Source: Paenibacillus piscarius (GTDB taxonomy: Bacteria > Bacillota > Bacilli > Paenibacillales > Paenibacillaceae). From it: a stretch of DNA of 64,000 nt. The notes below the pieces were generated by a model, which was not told where the DNA came from, ran no database searches, and worked only from the letters and a program-made list of their open reading frames with translations. The DNA lies in assembly GCF_022234545.1 (NCBI RefSeq), contig NZ_JAIEUI010000001.1:604899-668898 (forward strand), written 5' to 3'. The number at the start of each line of letters is the position of its first letter. Positions within the stretch are counted from its first letter, which is position 1. Of this stretch, positions 8,450-16,804 are shown one piece after another. Both the position numbers and the translations under genes were made by a program.

Positions 8450-9453
8450 CGTGCGGTATGCACCCCCCATCTTGGCAGTGTGGACCGCTTAAGGTCCGGG
8501 TACTGTCCGGAGATTATTTTAACCCGCCCCATGGCCTGCTCCTCCAGCTCCAATGCCTTCTCCAGAGCAGCACACAGGGGGGCTATCTGTTCCTGGTTCA
8601 GTGCCTTGCTGCCATTCTCTTCCCGGATTGCAGCAGCCAGCGGACCGGCCAGCTCCTCCGCCAGCTTGTCATACAAGCGGCTGACCTCCTTAAGCCCCGG
8701 CAACACGGACTGAACCTCCCGCAGATAAGCGGAGATCTCGATCCGTGAAGTCTGGTAGGATTCAAGGATATAGACAGCGCCGAAGCTGTCGAATCCGCCC
8801 TGCTGAAGCGCACGGGTAAGGAACGTGTAGGCCAAGCGGCCTGAGCCGAGGCTTACGTCAGGAAGTGTCTTGTGGGGAGTCTCCCAATCCTCCAGCGCAA
8901 GCCGCAGCGATTCGAGTACAGCATCCTGCAGCGGAATCTCCACCCGCTCTCCGACAAACACACAGTCCCAGAAGGGCGTAAAGTTAAGGCCGAAGTTATC
9001 ATACAGCACAATTTGCGTCTCGCCGGACCAGCCATCCTGTACATAGAACACCTGGTCGTCCTCATCATAACCATGAATCACACCGAATTCGGGTATCCAG
9101 TAGATGCAGGCCAGACCGCGGTCCAGACTCTGCTTGACACCCTCAACAGCGATGCGCTGATACTCCCCGAAGGAATCATGTCTGGTTCTCCCTCCGTCAT
9201 CCAGCAAGAAGATTCCTAGATTATCGACAGCCCGGCGATGCTCCGTGCCCCACTGCCCGTAAGCTGTAACCGACATGGGAAGGAGCTTCTCATGTACGGT
9301 GAATTTGAAGGCCATGCTGCTTAGGCCGGAGAGCATGAATTTTGGACCCTCAAATAACCCGGCGGCAGTCGTTACGGCATAGAGCGCGTCGGTAAAAGAT
9401 TTGGATTCACGCTTCATCTGAACGTCAAGAATTACGCCTGATCGCTTGCTCAC
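8446..9453 (-). CDS. BtrH-like protein of unknown function, paralogue A
   Basis: A 335-residue soluble protein, second gene of the operon, starting inside the last codons of the WYL regulator (4-bp overlap). An N-terminal SFTDALYAVTTAAGL helix is followed by MAFKFTVHEKLLPMSVTAYG. The block EGVKQSLDRGLACIYW then leads into GVIHGYDEDDQVFYVQDGW, as in C39/BtrH-like folds, where Cys and His form the active site. The N-terminal cysteine expected in BtrH is not evident, so catalysis is uncertain. The C-terminal 150 residues are helical and of unknown role. No signal peptide or membrane segment is present. Confidence 0.75.
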   Translation of the reverse strand: MSKRSGVILDVQMKRESKSFTDALYAVTTAAGLFEGPKFMLSGLSSMAFKFTVHEKLLPMSVTAYGQWGTEHRRAVDNLGIFLLDDGGRTRHDSFGEYQRIAVEGVKQSLDRGLACIYWIPEFGVIHGYDEDDQVFYVQDGWSGETQIVLYDNFGLNFTPFWDCVFVGERVEIPLQDAVLESLRLALEDWETPHKTLPDVSLGSGRLAYTFLTRALQQGGFDSFGAVYILESYQTSRIEISAYLREVQSVLPGLKEVSRLYDKLAEELAGPLAAAIREENGSKALNQEQIAPLCAALEKALELEEQAMGRVKIISGQYPDLKRSTLPRWGVHTAR

Positions 9454-10361
9454 TGTTCATTCTCCTGTTCCTCCAGCCGTTTCAACGTTGCCTCACAGAT
9501 GCTGCGGAGCCTGTCCTTCAGCCATTTGGGGGCCAGGATAGCAATCCACTCTTCGCGGAGTAAATGTGCGATGAACGCGCTGGGTTCATAAAAATCTACC
9601 TCATAGACATCCTCGGCGGCGCGGAGCTTGTAACCGTCCCATGAGCTGTCCTGAGGCACACTGTTCATACGGATTCTCGCCGTGAATGGCTTCAAGGGTC
9701 TGGCCGGCTCCACTGGTGCTTTGGGGCCATCCTCTCCAGGGAGGAAGACCCTGCCGGTCAGCGTTAGCTGGCGGATGCCGGACAGGCTGTAATATTCACT
9801 CCGTCCGTCTCCCTCCACAGCAGCCACCAGATAATCATCCTCTACCCGCCGGCTCAGCTGCAAGGGACAGAGATACAGCTCCTGCGGTGTGTCCTGGCCG
9901 TGCCGGTAGAGAACGTGGAGCACCCTGCGGGCCCGGATCGCCTGCTCCAGCATCTCCATGACCTGCAGGCGGTGGGGATTCACTTCAAAGACTGGCAGCT
10001 TCAGCTCCCGGTCTGCAAGAGGCTGTTCGGTGAACCGCTCCAGCAGACCTCCGACCTTGCGGATCGACTGGGCGTTCTCATAATCATAATGGCTGTAACG
10101 GTAAGCCAAGTATTTCAGCACCCGCTGTTCCTCGTCGGTGATGTAGAGATGGGGGAGTACGAAGCTGTTATCCTCATAGATATAACCGCGCTGCTTCGCC
10201 ACATACCGGAGCGGAGCCCGCAGCGATTCCGCCAGGTATTCAATATCCCGCTGGGCTTGGCGCCGGGAAATCTCGAACTGCTCGGCCAGCTTGCTGCTGT
10301 TCGGGTACGCCAGCTGGCGGATCTGCTGGTCAAACCACTGAATCCGGTGAATATGGCTCAT
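9450..10361 (-). CDS. WYL-domain transcriptional regulator (YafY-like)
   Basis: A 303-residue DNA-binding regulator. An N-terminal winged helix (SSKLAEQFEISRRQAQRDIEYL, about residues 22-43) is followed by a WYL ligand-binding domain (about 135-200, with VLHVLYRHG and YLVAAVEGDGRSEYYSLSGI) and a C-terminal WCX-like part. WYL regulators often sense nucleotides or small ligands and control nearby defence, repair or metabolic genes. It is first in a tightly overlapping operon with two BtrH-like genes, so it probably autoregulates that unit. AAGGAG sits about nine bases before the ATG. Confidence 0.9.
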   Translation of the reverse strand: MSHIHRIQWFDQQIRQLAYPNSSKLAEQFEISRRQAQRDIEYLAESLRAPLRYVAKQRGYIYEDNSFVLPHLYITDEEQRVLKYLAYRYSHYDYENAQSIRKVGGLLERFTEQPLADRELKLPVFEVNPHRLQVMEMLEQAIRARRVLHVLYRHGQDTPQELYLCPLQLSRRVEDDYLVAAVEGDGRSEYYSLSGIRQLTLTGRVFLPGEDGPKAPVEPARPLKPFTARIRMNSVPQDSSWDGYKLRAAEDVYEVDFYEPSAFIAHLLREEWIAILAPKWLKDRLRSICEATLKRLEEQENEQ

Positions 10362-10433
10362 GCTGCTTCCGCTCCTTTCTGTCAGCCTCCAGTATACCGG
10401 CTGATGACTTTTAAGGCCAGAGTGACCGCCCGC

Positions 10434-10491
10434 AAAAGAGACAAGGATGCTCCTGCATCCACGCGTGAAGCATGAAGCAGGGGCATCCTTG
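10434..10491 (-). terminator. Terminator of the zinc-ribbon gene
   Basis: On the minus strand GCAAGGATGC and a CTGC segment pair with GCAG and GCATCCTTG (plus positions 10442-10456 with 10477-10491), followed by TCTCTTTT. Confidence 0.65.
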
Positions 10492-10498
10492 CGTCATT

Positions 10499-10687
10499 TT
10501 ACCGGGTTGCTGCGTCCACTCTAACCTGCGCAGCCTTGTCGCAACGCTTACAGACCTTCAGGGCGGTGCCGTCGGATTTTATTTTGGTATAGAGCAGCTT
10601 GATTCGGGTGGAACCGCAGACCGGGCAGGTGCCGCGTCCACGGGATGGAAGGGTCCAGAGTACCCGTCCGCGTTTGGTTTTTGGCAT
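10499..10687 (-). CDS. Small zinc-ribbon protein
   Basis: A 62-residue basic protein with two CxxC pairs (CPVC at 21-24, CKRC at 46-49), the layout of a treble-clef or rubredoxin-like zinc ribbon. The N-terminus is Lys/Arg-rich, which suggests nucleic-acid or ribosome contact, but I do not recognise the family. The start is the ATG at 10687 with GAGG nine bases upstream; a longer in-frame extension has no ribosome site. It stands alone, between the WYL operon and a terminator on one side and a divergent sugar-sensing operon on the other. Confidence 0.75.
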   Translation of the reverse strand: MPKTKRGRVLWTLPSRGRGTCPVCGSTRIKLLYTKIKSDGTALKVCKRCDKAAQVRVDAATR

Positions 10688-10746
10688 GCTTGTAATCCTC
10701 ATTTCAAGTGATTTGTTAGTACTTGTCCAGTATATAGGAGCTGATA

Positions 10747-10761
10747 CGACATAAAATGTCG
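10747..10761. promoter_or_regulatory. Perfect inverted repeat between divergent genes
   Basis: CGACAT-aaa-ATGTCG lies in the intergenic region shared by the zinc-ribbon gene (minus) and the sugar-sensing operon (plus). It is a candidate operator; no regulator can be assigned. Confidence 0.35.
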
Positions 10762-10914
10762 CAGCAGATGATGATCCTGAGGCGAAGGCTACAACCCGGA
10801 CCGGGTTCAAAGGCTAATTGACGAAAAGGTATCCCTGAGATTAGACTAGACTGGGTGTTGTGGAAGAAGCTGGGTAAGGCTGTAGAATTTCATGTTTTGA
10901 AAGGGGTTACAAGG

Positions 10915-11928
10915 ATGAAAAAACTCTGGCTGGTCTATGTGTTGCTGATTGGTATTTTTGTGATCTATGTGTTGAATTACAAACAGCAGAGTGAATCGGC
11001 AGACCCGTGGGAGACCGCCGGACTCCGCGGGAATATCGAAGACAAATATGTGATGGTCACGTTCCAGCTTGGCATTGACTATTGGAAAAGCGTGCTGAAG
11101 GGCTTCGAGGATGCAGCCGAGGAGCTTAATGTCTCTGTCGAGTATCATGGCTCGACCCAGCATAATGCAAGCGAGCAGATGACCGTGCTGGAGCAGACCA
11201 TCGCCAAGAAGCCGGCGGGCATTGCGATTTCGGCTGTGAATTCCAAGCTGCTCACCGCAACGATCAACAAGGCGGTGGAGAGCGGAATACCGGTGGTGCT
11301 GTTTGATTCGGGAGCGCCGGACAGCAAGGCGTATTCGTTCCTGGGGACGGATAATTATAAGGCGGGAATCCAGGCGGCGCACAAAATGGCTGAGCTGACC
11401 GGCGGCACAGGGGAGGTCGCCATTATTACTACACCGGATCAGCATAATCACCAGGAGCGGACAGATGGCTTCACTGATACGATCCGCAGTCAATATCCGC
11501 AGATGAAGCTGGTGGCTGTTAAGGACGGACGGGGAGATCAGGTGGCGTCCAGAGAAGCCGCCGAGCAGCTGCTGGATGGCTATCCGCAGCTTGCCGGAAT
11601 TTTCGCAACAGAGTCCAACGGCGGTATCGGGGTGGCGGAGGCTGTTGATGCTGTGCGCAGGGGCGGTCAGGCCCCGCAGATTATCAGCTTCGACACAGAC
11701 AAAGGCACGCTTGATCTGGTGAAGCAGGGCAAGATTGCCGCTACCATGGCTCAGGGAACCTGGAATATGGGCTACTGGTCGTTGACCGAGCTGTTCCATC
11801 TGCACCGTGATCTGGCCGCGGACCCTGAGGCCTATGCCAATAACAAGCCCCTGCCTGTCCCCGATTCGGTAGATACCGGAATTGATGTGGTCACACGGCA
11901 GAACGTGGAGAATTATTATGCCAAATAG
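10915..11928 (+). CDS. Membrane-anchored sugar-binding protein (Peripla_BP_4), sensor partner
   Basis: A 337-residue ribose/xylose-type binding protein. The N-terminus KKLWLVYVLLIGIFVIYVL is a membrane segment without a lipobox cysteine or clear cleavage site, so the protein is probably tethered by an uncleaved helix. The binding domain follows, with YVMVTFQLGIDYWKSVLKGF, PAGIAISAVNS, GTDNYKAGIQAAHKM and ATESNGGIGVAEAV. It is first in an operon with a YesM kinase and YesN regulator, an arrangement known from the XylFII-LytS-YesN three-component system of Clostridium, where the binding protein presents sugar to the kinase. The start is the ATG with AAGGGG eight bases upstream. Confidence 0.88.
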   Translation: MKKLWLVYVLLIGIFVIYVLNYKQQSESADPWETAGLRGNIEDKYVMVTFQLGIDYWKSVLKGFEDAAEELNVSVEYHGSTQHNASEQMTVLEQTIAKKPAGIAISAVNSKLLTATINKAVESGIPVVLFDSGAPDSKAYSFLGTDNYKAGIQAAHKMAELTGGTGEVAIITTPDQHNHQERTDGFTDTIRSQYPQMKLVAVKDGRGDQVASREAAEQLLDGYPQLAGIFATESNGGIGVAEAVDAVRRGGQAPQIISFDTDKGTLDLVKQGKIAATMAQGTWNMGYWSLTELFHLHRDLAADPEAYANNKPLPVPDSVDTGIDVVTRQNVENYYAK

Positions 11929-11961
11929 CAGCTTGCGAATGCCGCAGAGGGGGAACCAGTG

Positions 11962-13839
11962 ATGCGCAGGGTCAGCGGGAACATGGAGAAGCTGAAGCTC
12001 AATAATATGCCGATCCGCTATAAGCTGATTATTCACTTTTTGCTGATCAGCATTCTGCCTGCCATCGGGCTGGGCCTCCTGATCGGCTGGACAGTGGACC
12101 GGATCGTGGAGGAGCAGAGCAACGAGAATACGATGCAGCTTATCCGCAAGGTGAATACGGCCATTGAGAGCGATGTGGAGAATCTGCAGAAGATTACCTA
12201 CCTGATTTCCTTCGATACGGGGGTACAGGCGTTTTTGAAGGGCGGGGGCAATACTGTACAGCCGGGTCCGGCAGCGGGCAATGGTGAATCGGCAGAGTAC
12301 AATATCCGCAAGTTCCTGCAGGGCTTCACGACACTCAGCTCCGAGATCGCCGGGATTATGCTGGTTAACCGTGAAGGGGAGTTCATCAGCAATGAGATGT
12401 ATGCCCGCTCCGGCGCCCGGCTTACCGAAGAATCCTGGTACAAGCAAGCTGTGGAGAATAAAGGCATCTTCCTGATTGTCGGCCATCCTTACGGCCGGGC
12501 GGTCAGGTCTCATGCCGATTACAAGGAGAGCGAGGTAGTGTCTGCGGTAAGAGCCATTGTGAATCCCGAGACACAGGTTGTACAGGGCGTGGTGCTGGTG
12601 GACCTGAAGCTGCGGGTAATTGCAGAGACAGCCCGGGATGTTACGCTCGGCAAAACCGGTTATCTCACCGTAGTAGATAACAATGGCGAGCTGATCTATG
12701 CCCCTCAGCATCCTCTGCTGCGCAAGATTCCGGCGGGCTTGTTCACCGAGCCTTCCGGAATCACCTCGGAGACGGTGGACGGCCGGCGGCTGCAGCTCAT
12801 CTACCGGACTTCGCCCTTCACCGGCTGGACCACGATGGGGGTGTTCCCGATGGATGAGTCTGCTTATGGCGTGAGGGAGATTACGTTCAATGTTGTCACC
12901 TTCGTGTTCGTGGTCTGTATGCTGGGCATGACGGCATCGTTCTATCTGGCGCATTCCATCTCCCGTCCGATCGGACAACTGGCCTCGTTTATGAGCAAGG
13001 CACAATCCGGCGATTTGACTATCCGCTACTGGGGGAACCGCTCCGATGAGATCGGACTGCTCGGCCGCAGCTTCAATACGATGCTGGCCCAGATCGGGCG
13101 GCTGCTATCGCTGACAGAGCTGCAGGCGCGGCAGAAGCGGGAGGCCGAGCTGCGCAGCCTGCAGGCGCATATCAAGCCGCATTTTCTCTACAATACGCTG
13201 GATACCATCCACTGGATGGCCCGCAGCAAGGGCGCGGAGGATATTGCCGAGGTCGTGCAGTCCCTCTCGAAGCTGTTCCGGCTTGGACTGAGCAAGGGCA
13301 GCGATATCATTACACTATTCGATGAGCTGGAGCATATCCGCAGCTATCTGAAAATTCAGCATGTGCGCTACAGCAGCAAGCTAACCTATTCGATTGAAGT
13401 GGAGCCTCAGCTCCAGGAGCTGTACGTGCTGAAGCTGCTGCTGCAGCCGATGGTGGAGAATGCTATCTATCACGGGATTAAGGAGCGGCGCGGTCCTGGA
13501 CACCTCGTCATACAGGTCACAGAACGGGGAAATATACTCTACCTTACGGTAACCGATGATGGCGCGGGAATTCCCGCAGACCGGCTCCGGGAGCTAAAAC
13601 AGCGGCTGGCAGCGGTGGGGACACATGAACCGGAGCCTGCCGAGCCGGAGACTCTGGTGCAGAGCGCTTCAGGAAGCGGATATGGCATCTTGAACGTGCA
13701 GGAGCGGATCAGACTGACCTATGGAGAGCCCTACGGCCTTGAGATTGAGAGTGAACCCGGCAAAGGAACTGTAGTCACGGTCCGTCACCCGGTAGTCCGG
13801 GACAATATGCCGGTTAAGTATGCGGGAAGAGGAGGATAA
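11962..13839 (+). CDS. Sensor histidine kinase, YesM/LytS-like
   Basis: A 625-residue membrane kinase. A first membrane helix (about residues 20-42) is followed by an extracytoplasmic Cache-like domain to about residue 305 and a second membrane helix. Next come a HAMP segment (SRPIGQLASFMSKAQSGDL) and a His_kinase domain with the phosphoacceptor in IKPHFLYNTLDT. The HATPase domain carries MVENAIYHG, DDGAGIP and GYGILNVQERI. It should pass a sugar signal, probably through the upstream binding protein, to the YesN regulator two bases downstream. The ATG at 11962 is preferred; a GTG lies one codon earlier. Confidence 0.93.
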   Translation: MRRVSGNMEKLKLNNMPIRYKLIIHFLLISILPAIGLGLLIGWTVDRIVEEQSNENTMQLIRKVNTAIESDVENLQKITYLISFDTGVQAFLKGGGNTVQPGPAAGNGESAEYNIRKFLQGFTTLSSEIAGIMLVNREGEFISNEMYARSGARLTEESWYKQAVENKGIFLIVGHPYGRAVRSHADYKESEVVSAVRAIVNPETQVVQGVVLVDLKLRVIAETARDVTLGKTGYLTVVDNNGELIYAPQHPLLRKIPAGLFTEPSGITSETVDGRRLQLIYRTSPFTGWTTMGVFPMDESAYGVREITFNVVTFVFVVCMLGMTASFYLAHSISRPIGQLASFMSKAQSGDLTIRYWGNRSDEIGLLGRSFNTMLAQIGRLLSLTELQARQKREAELRSLQAHIKPHFLYNTLDTIHWMARSKGAEDIAEVVQSLSKLFRLGLSKGSDIITLFDELEHIRSYLKIQHVRYSSKLTYSIEVEPQLQELYVLKLLLQPMVENAIYHGIKERRGPGHLVIQVTERGNILYLTVTDDGAGIPADRLRELKQRLAAVGTHEPEPAEPETLVQSASGSGYGILNVQERIRLTYGEPYGLEIESEPGKGTVVTVRHPVVRDNMPVKYAGRGG

Positions 13840-13841
13840 TT

Positions 13842-15077
13842 GTGCTGGAGAAATGGAGAGTATTGATTGCTGATGATGAGGGGATTATCCGTGAGGGCAT
13901 CCGGCAATGCGTGGACTGGGAGAGCCTTAGCATGGAGGTGGCCGCTGAAGCTGAAGACGGGGAGGAGGCGCTGGAGCTGGCGGTTGCGCAGGCTGTCCAT
14001 ATCGCGCTGGTCGATCTCAATATGCCGATTATGCATGGCATGGAGCTGATGAAGCGGCTGAGGGAGAAGCTGCCCGGCTGCAAAATCATTGTCATCACCG
14101 GCCACGATGAATTCGTCTATGCCCAGGAATCCATCCGCCTGCAGGTGAATGATTACATCCTTAAACCGGCGGAGCCCAAGCAGCTGATGCAGGTGCTGCG
14201 GGGTGTCCGCGAGGCGCTGGAGTCGGAGCAGCGGCAGAACCTGCAACTGGAGCAATCTTCACGGCATCTGCAAAAGAATTTCCCGCTGCTGCGCGAGCGC
14301 TTCTGCCAGGAGTGGCTGGACGGGAACCTGAGCGGGGCGGAGATCCGGGAGCAGCTGCTGTTCCTGCAGCTCCCGGCCCGGCGGCCGGACCTGCTAGGCA
14401 TCATCCGCTGGAGATGGGAAGGGAGCCATCCGCGTATGAAGGAAACGGAACGGCAGCTCTTCCTGTTCGCCATCGAGAACATTGCTGCAGAGCTGCTGGA
14501 GCCGTATTCCCGGGTGATTTTCCGAGACACGGCCGGCCTGATTGTCATCCTCCTGTGGGACGCTGAGGGGGAGCGGGCGCTGGCCGGAGTAGAGGAGGCG
14601 GTGCGCAGCACGCTAAAGATCGCAGTCGAAGCCGGACTGCGCCATGTGGAGGGTGATCTTACAGAGCTGCCTGCCGCCTACCGCAGCTGCCGGGTGGCAC
14701 TGGCCAAGGAGCAGCCGCTGTCCCCGCTTGTCCGCCGGGCGAAGCAGCATATCCAGGAGCACTATAGCGAGTGCGGGCTTACGCTGGAGGGGACAGCCAG
14801 CCTGCTCCAGGCTTCTCCGGTCTACCTGAGCCGCCTGTTCAAGCAGGAGCTGGGCGAGTCCTTCGGCTCCTTCCTGACACAGACCCGCATCCGGCGGGCC
14901 GCACAGCTATTGCACGCTACGAACCTGAGCATCAGCGAGGTCGCAGAGCAGTCGGGATATGAGACGCAGCATTATTTCAGCGCAGCCTTCAAGAAGCATA
15001 CCGGCGTCTCGCCGCTGCAGTTCCGTAAGGGTGTTATGCCTGGGGCAGACGGTGGTAGCAAGGAAGGTGGACAATAG
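13842..15077 (+). CDS. Response regulator, YesN/AraC type
   Basis: A 411-residue regulator. The receiver domain (about 5-122) has the acidic pair DD at 11-12, the phosphoacceptor Asp58 in ALVDLNMP, and Lys in YILKPAEP. A linker follows, then a C-terminal AraC double helix-turn-helix (about 300-400; SPVYLSRLFKQELGESF and SISEVAEQSGYETQHYFSAAFKK). It starts with GTG, six bases after AGGAGG. It probably activates the ChvE-MmsAB importer operon downstream, whose promoter has a -10 box but no good -35. Confidence 0.93.
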   Translation: MLEKWRVLIADDEGIIREGIRQCVDWESLSMEVAAEAEDGEEALELAVAQAVHIALVDLNMPIMHGMELMKRLREKLPGCKIIVITGHDEFVYAQESIRLQVNDYILKPAEPKQLMQVLRGVREALESEQRQNLQLEQSSRHLQKNFPLLRERFCQEWLDGNLSGAEIREQLLFLQLPARRPDLLGIIRWRWEGSHPRMKETERQLFLFAIENIAAELLEPYSRVIFRDTAGLIVILLWDAEGERALAGVEEAVRSTLKIAVEAGLRHVEGDLTELPAAYRSCRVALAKEQPLSPLVRRAKQHIQEHYSECGLTLEGTASLLQASPVYLSRLFKQELGESFGSFLTQTRIRRAAQLLHATNLSISEVAEQSGYETQHYFSAAFKKHTGVSPLQFRKGVMPGADGGSKEGGQ

Positions 15078-15101
15078 GGAAATATCACTATAGCTAGGGA
15101 G

Positions 15102-15134
15102 GCGGGTTTACCAGTCAATCAAAGGTAAATCCGC
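15102..15134. other. Hairpin after the YesN gene
   Basis: GCGGGTTTACC pairs with GGTAAATCCGC (10 of 11 positions). It lies directly before the terminator and has no T-run. Confidence 0.4.
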
Positions 15135-15150
15135 CGAGAACTGTTTGTGA

Positions 15151-15183
15151 AGCGCCTGTGGCCAATCGGCTGCAGGTGTTTTT
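15151..15183 (+). terminator. Terminator of the sugar-sensing operon
   Basis: CGCCTG (15153-15158) pairs with CAGGTG (15173-15178), with an inner GCC/GGC, followed by TTTTT. It separates the sensor operon from the importer operon. Confidence 0.65.
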
Positions 15184-15200
15184 AATGGCTAATAAGCCAC

Positions 15201-15404
15201 ATGAGCAAATGTAATCGAAAAACCGACCACATTCGGTAGCCGAGTGGGCAAATGTGGAAATGTAATCGAAAAACCGACCACATTCGGCTGTCACGTGGGT
15301 AAATGAGCAAATGTAATCGAAAAACCGACCACATTCGGTAGCCGCGTGGGCAAATGAGCAAATGTAATCGAAAAACCGATTACATCCGGCCCCCACAAGC
15401 GGAA
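15201..15404. repeat. Tandem hairpin array 1, four copies, 51-bp period
   Basis: Four units begin at 15201, 15252, 15303 and 15354, exactly 51 bp apart. Each holds AAATGTAATCGAAAAACCGA followed by an ACATTCGG-like end. In unit 4 the core is a perfect hairpin, ATGTAATCG-aaaaac-CGATTACAT. An open minus-strand frame crosses the array (17-residue repeats), but it has no ribosome site and the related array near 40 kb is open in a different frame. I therefore treat it as non-coding. Confidence 0.85.
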
Positions 15405-15537
15405 TGGGGGCATGGGCGTGTATGGGGGTCATGAGCTAAATGTGCACTTTGCGCAGGATGCCCCTTCCGCCGCACATAAGTTATATTTTCACAAAAACAG
15501 TAGACTGAGTGTAAATACACCCTGCGCCTTCTGCTGC

Positions 15538-15569
15538 TATACTCGGTTTGTCACACGGGAATACCCGTG
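15538..15569 (+). promoter_or_regulatory. Candidate promoter and operator of the ChvE-MmsAB operon
   Basis: A TATACT -10-like box lies at 15538-15543 with no recognisable -35 at the usual distance, as expected for an activator-dependent promoter. An inverted repeat, CACGGG-aata-CCCGTG (15554-15569), overlaps the likely start of transcription. The activator is plausibly the upstream YesN protein. Confidence 0.4.
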
Positions 15570-15603
15570 GAGCCAACAGTAGGATACAGGGGGTTGTGCA
15601 GGA

Positions 15604-16704
15604 ATGAAACGCTATTCAGTAATCTTGTCGCTTCTGCTAACAATGGTAATTATTTTGTCTGCATGTGGTGGTGACGGGAACGGGAATGCTTCCGGGGGCA
15701 GCGGGGATGGGGGCAAGGGTAAGGTTGGGCTTGCGATGCCGACGAAATCGTCGGAGCGCTGGGTGAATGACGGCAACAACATGAAGAAGGAATTCGAGAA
15801 GCTGGGGTACACGACGGATCTGCAATATGCCGAGGATGTCGTCGAGAACCAGGTCTCCCAGATCGAGAACATGATCACCAAAGGCGCGAAAGCAATTGTT
15901 ATCGCTTCCATCGACGGAGAGGCGCTAACGGATGTACTGCAAAAGGCCCATGACGCGAATGTCAAGGTAATTGCCTACGACCGTCTGATCAAAAAAAGTG
16001 AATACGTAGATTACTACGCAACCTTCGACAATTTCAAGGTGGGTGTGCTGCAGGGCTCGTACATTGAGGAGAAGCTTGGCCTGAAGGACGGCAAAGGGCC
16101 GTTCAACATCGAGCTGTTCGGGGGCTCGCCGGATGACAACAACGCCTACTTCTTCTTCGACGGGGCGATGTCCATCCTGAAGAAATATATCGAATCCGGC
16201 AAGCTGGTCGTCCGCAGCAATCAGATGACAATGGACCAGGTAGCAACTCTGCGCTGGGACGGTGCGGCGGCTCAGGCGCGGATGGATAATCTGCTGAGCG
16301 CGAATTATGCAGGTGAGCATCTCGATGCGGTTCTGTCTCCGTACGACGGGATCAGCATTGGCATTCTCTCCTCATTGAAGGGCGTAGGCTACGGTTCCGG
16401 CGACAAGCCGCTTCCGGTCGTGACCGGGCAGGATGCCGAGCTGGCCTCCGTGAAATCGATCCTGGCCGGAGAGCAGACGCAGACGGTATTCAAGGATACC
16501 CGCGAGCTGGCCAAGAAGGCAGTGCAGATGACGGAGAGCGTGCTGAACGGAACGGAAGCCGAAGTCAATGACACCACTACCTACGACAACGGGGTCAAAA
16601 TCGTCCCGTCCTACCTGCTGGAGCCGGTGTCTGTGGACGCAAGTAACGTGGATAAGGTGCTGGTAGAGGGCGGCTACTATACCAAGGAGCAGCTTGGACA
16701 ATAG
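15604..16704 (+). CDS. chvE: Multiple-monosaccharide ABC transporter, substrate-binding lipoprotein (ChvE-like)
   Basis: A 366-residue lipoprotein. The signal peptide ends in LSAC, making Cys21 the lipidation site. The mature part has the ChvE pattern: [58 protein letters not shown] and VVTGQDAE. ChvE relatives bind arabinose, xylose, galactose or glucose, so the substrate is an aldose but not fixed. It opens the chvE-mmsA-mmsB operon and is separated from the sensor operon by a terminator and a repeat array. Confidence 0.92.
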   Translation: MKRYSVILSLLLTMVIILSACGGDGNGNASGGSGDGGKGKVGLAMPTKSSERWVNDGNNMKKEFEKLGYTTDLQYAEDVVENQVSQIENMITKGAKAIVIASIDGEALTDVLQKAHDANVKVIAYDRLIKKSEYVDYYATFDNFKVGVLQGSYIEEKLGLKDGKGPFNIELFGGSPDDNNAYFFFDGAMSILKKYIESGKLVVRSNQMTMDQVATLRWDGAAAQARMDNLLSANYAGEHLDAVLSPYDGISIGILSSLKGVGYGSGDKPLPVVTGQDAELASVKSILAGEQTQTVFKDTRELAKKAVQMTESVLNGTEAEVNDTTTYDNGVKIVPSYLLEPVSVDASNVDKVLVEGGYYTKEQLGQ

Positions 16705-16804
16705 CATCCGGGCAGCGGGATGGCGGCAATCCGGCGGCAGTTCTGAATCAGGGCTGCCGCCGGAACAGCCGCTGCACAGTCACAAGGAAAGCTGGGTGGG
16801 AGAT

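Noticed and set aside
10846-13005. A 719-residue open frame on the minus strand
   Set aside because: It lies antisense to the binding-protein and kinase genes, which have strong family motifs and ribosome sites. The frame is open because of high GC and codon bias.
15115-15432. A 105-residue repeat protein on the minus strand
   Set aside because: No ribosome site. The same repeat family at 40 kb is open in a different register, so the openness follows from the 51-bp period.
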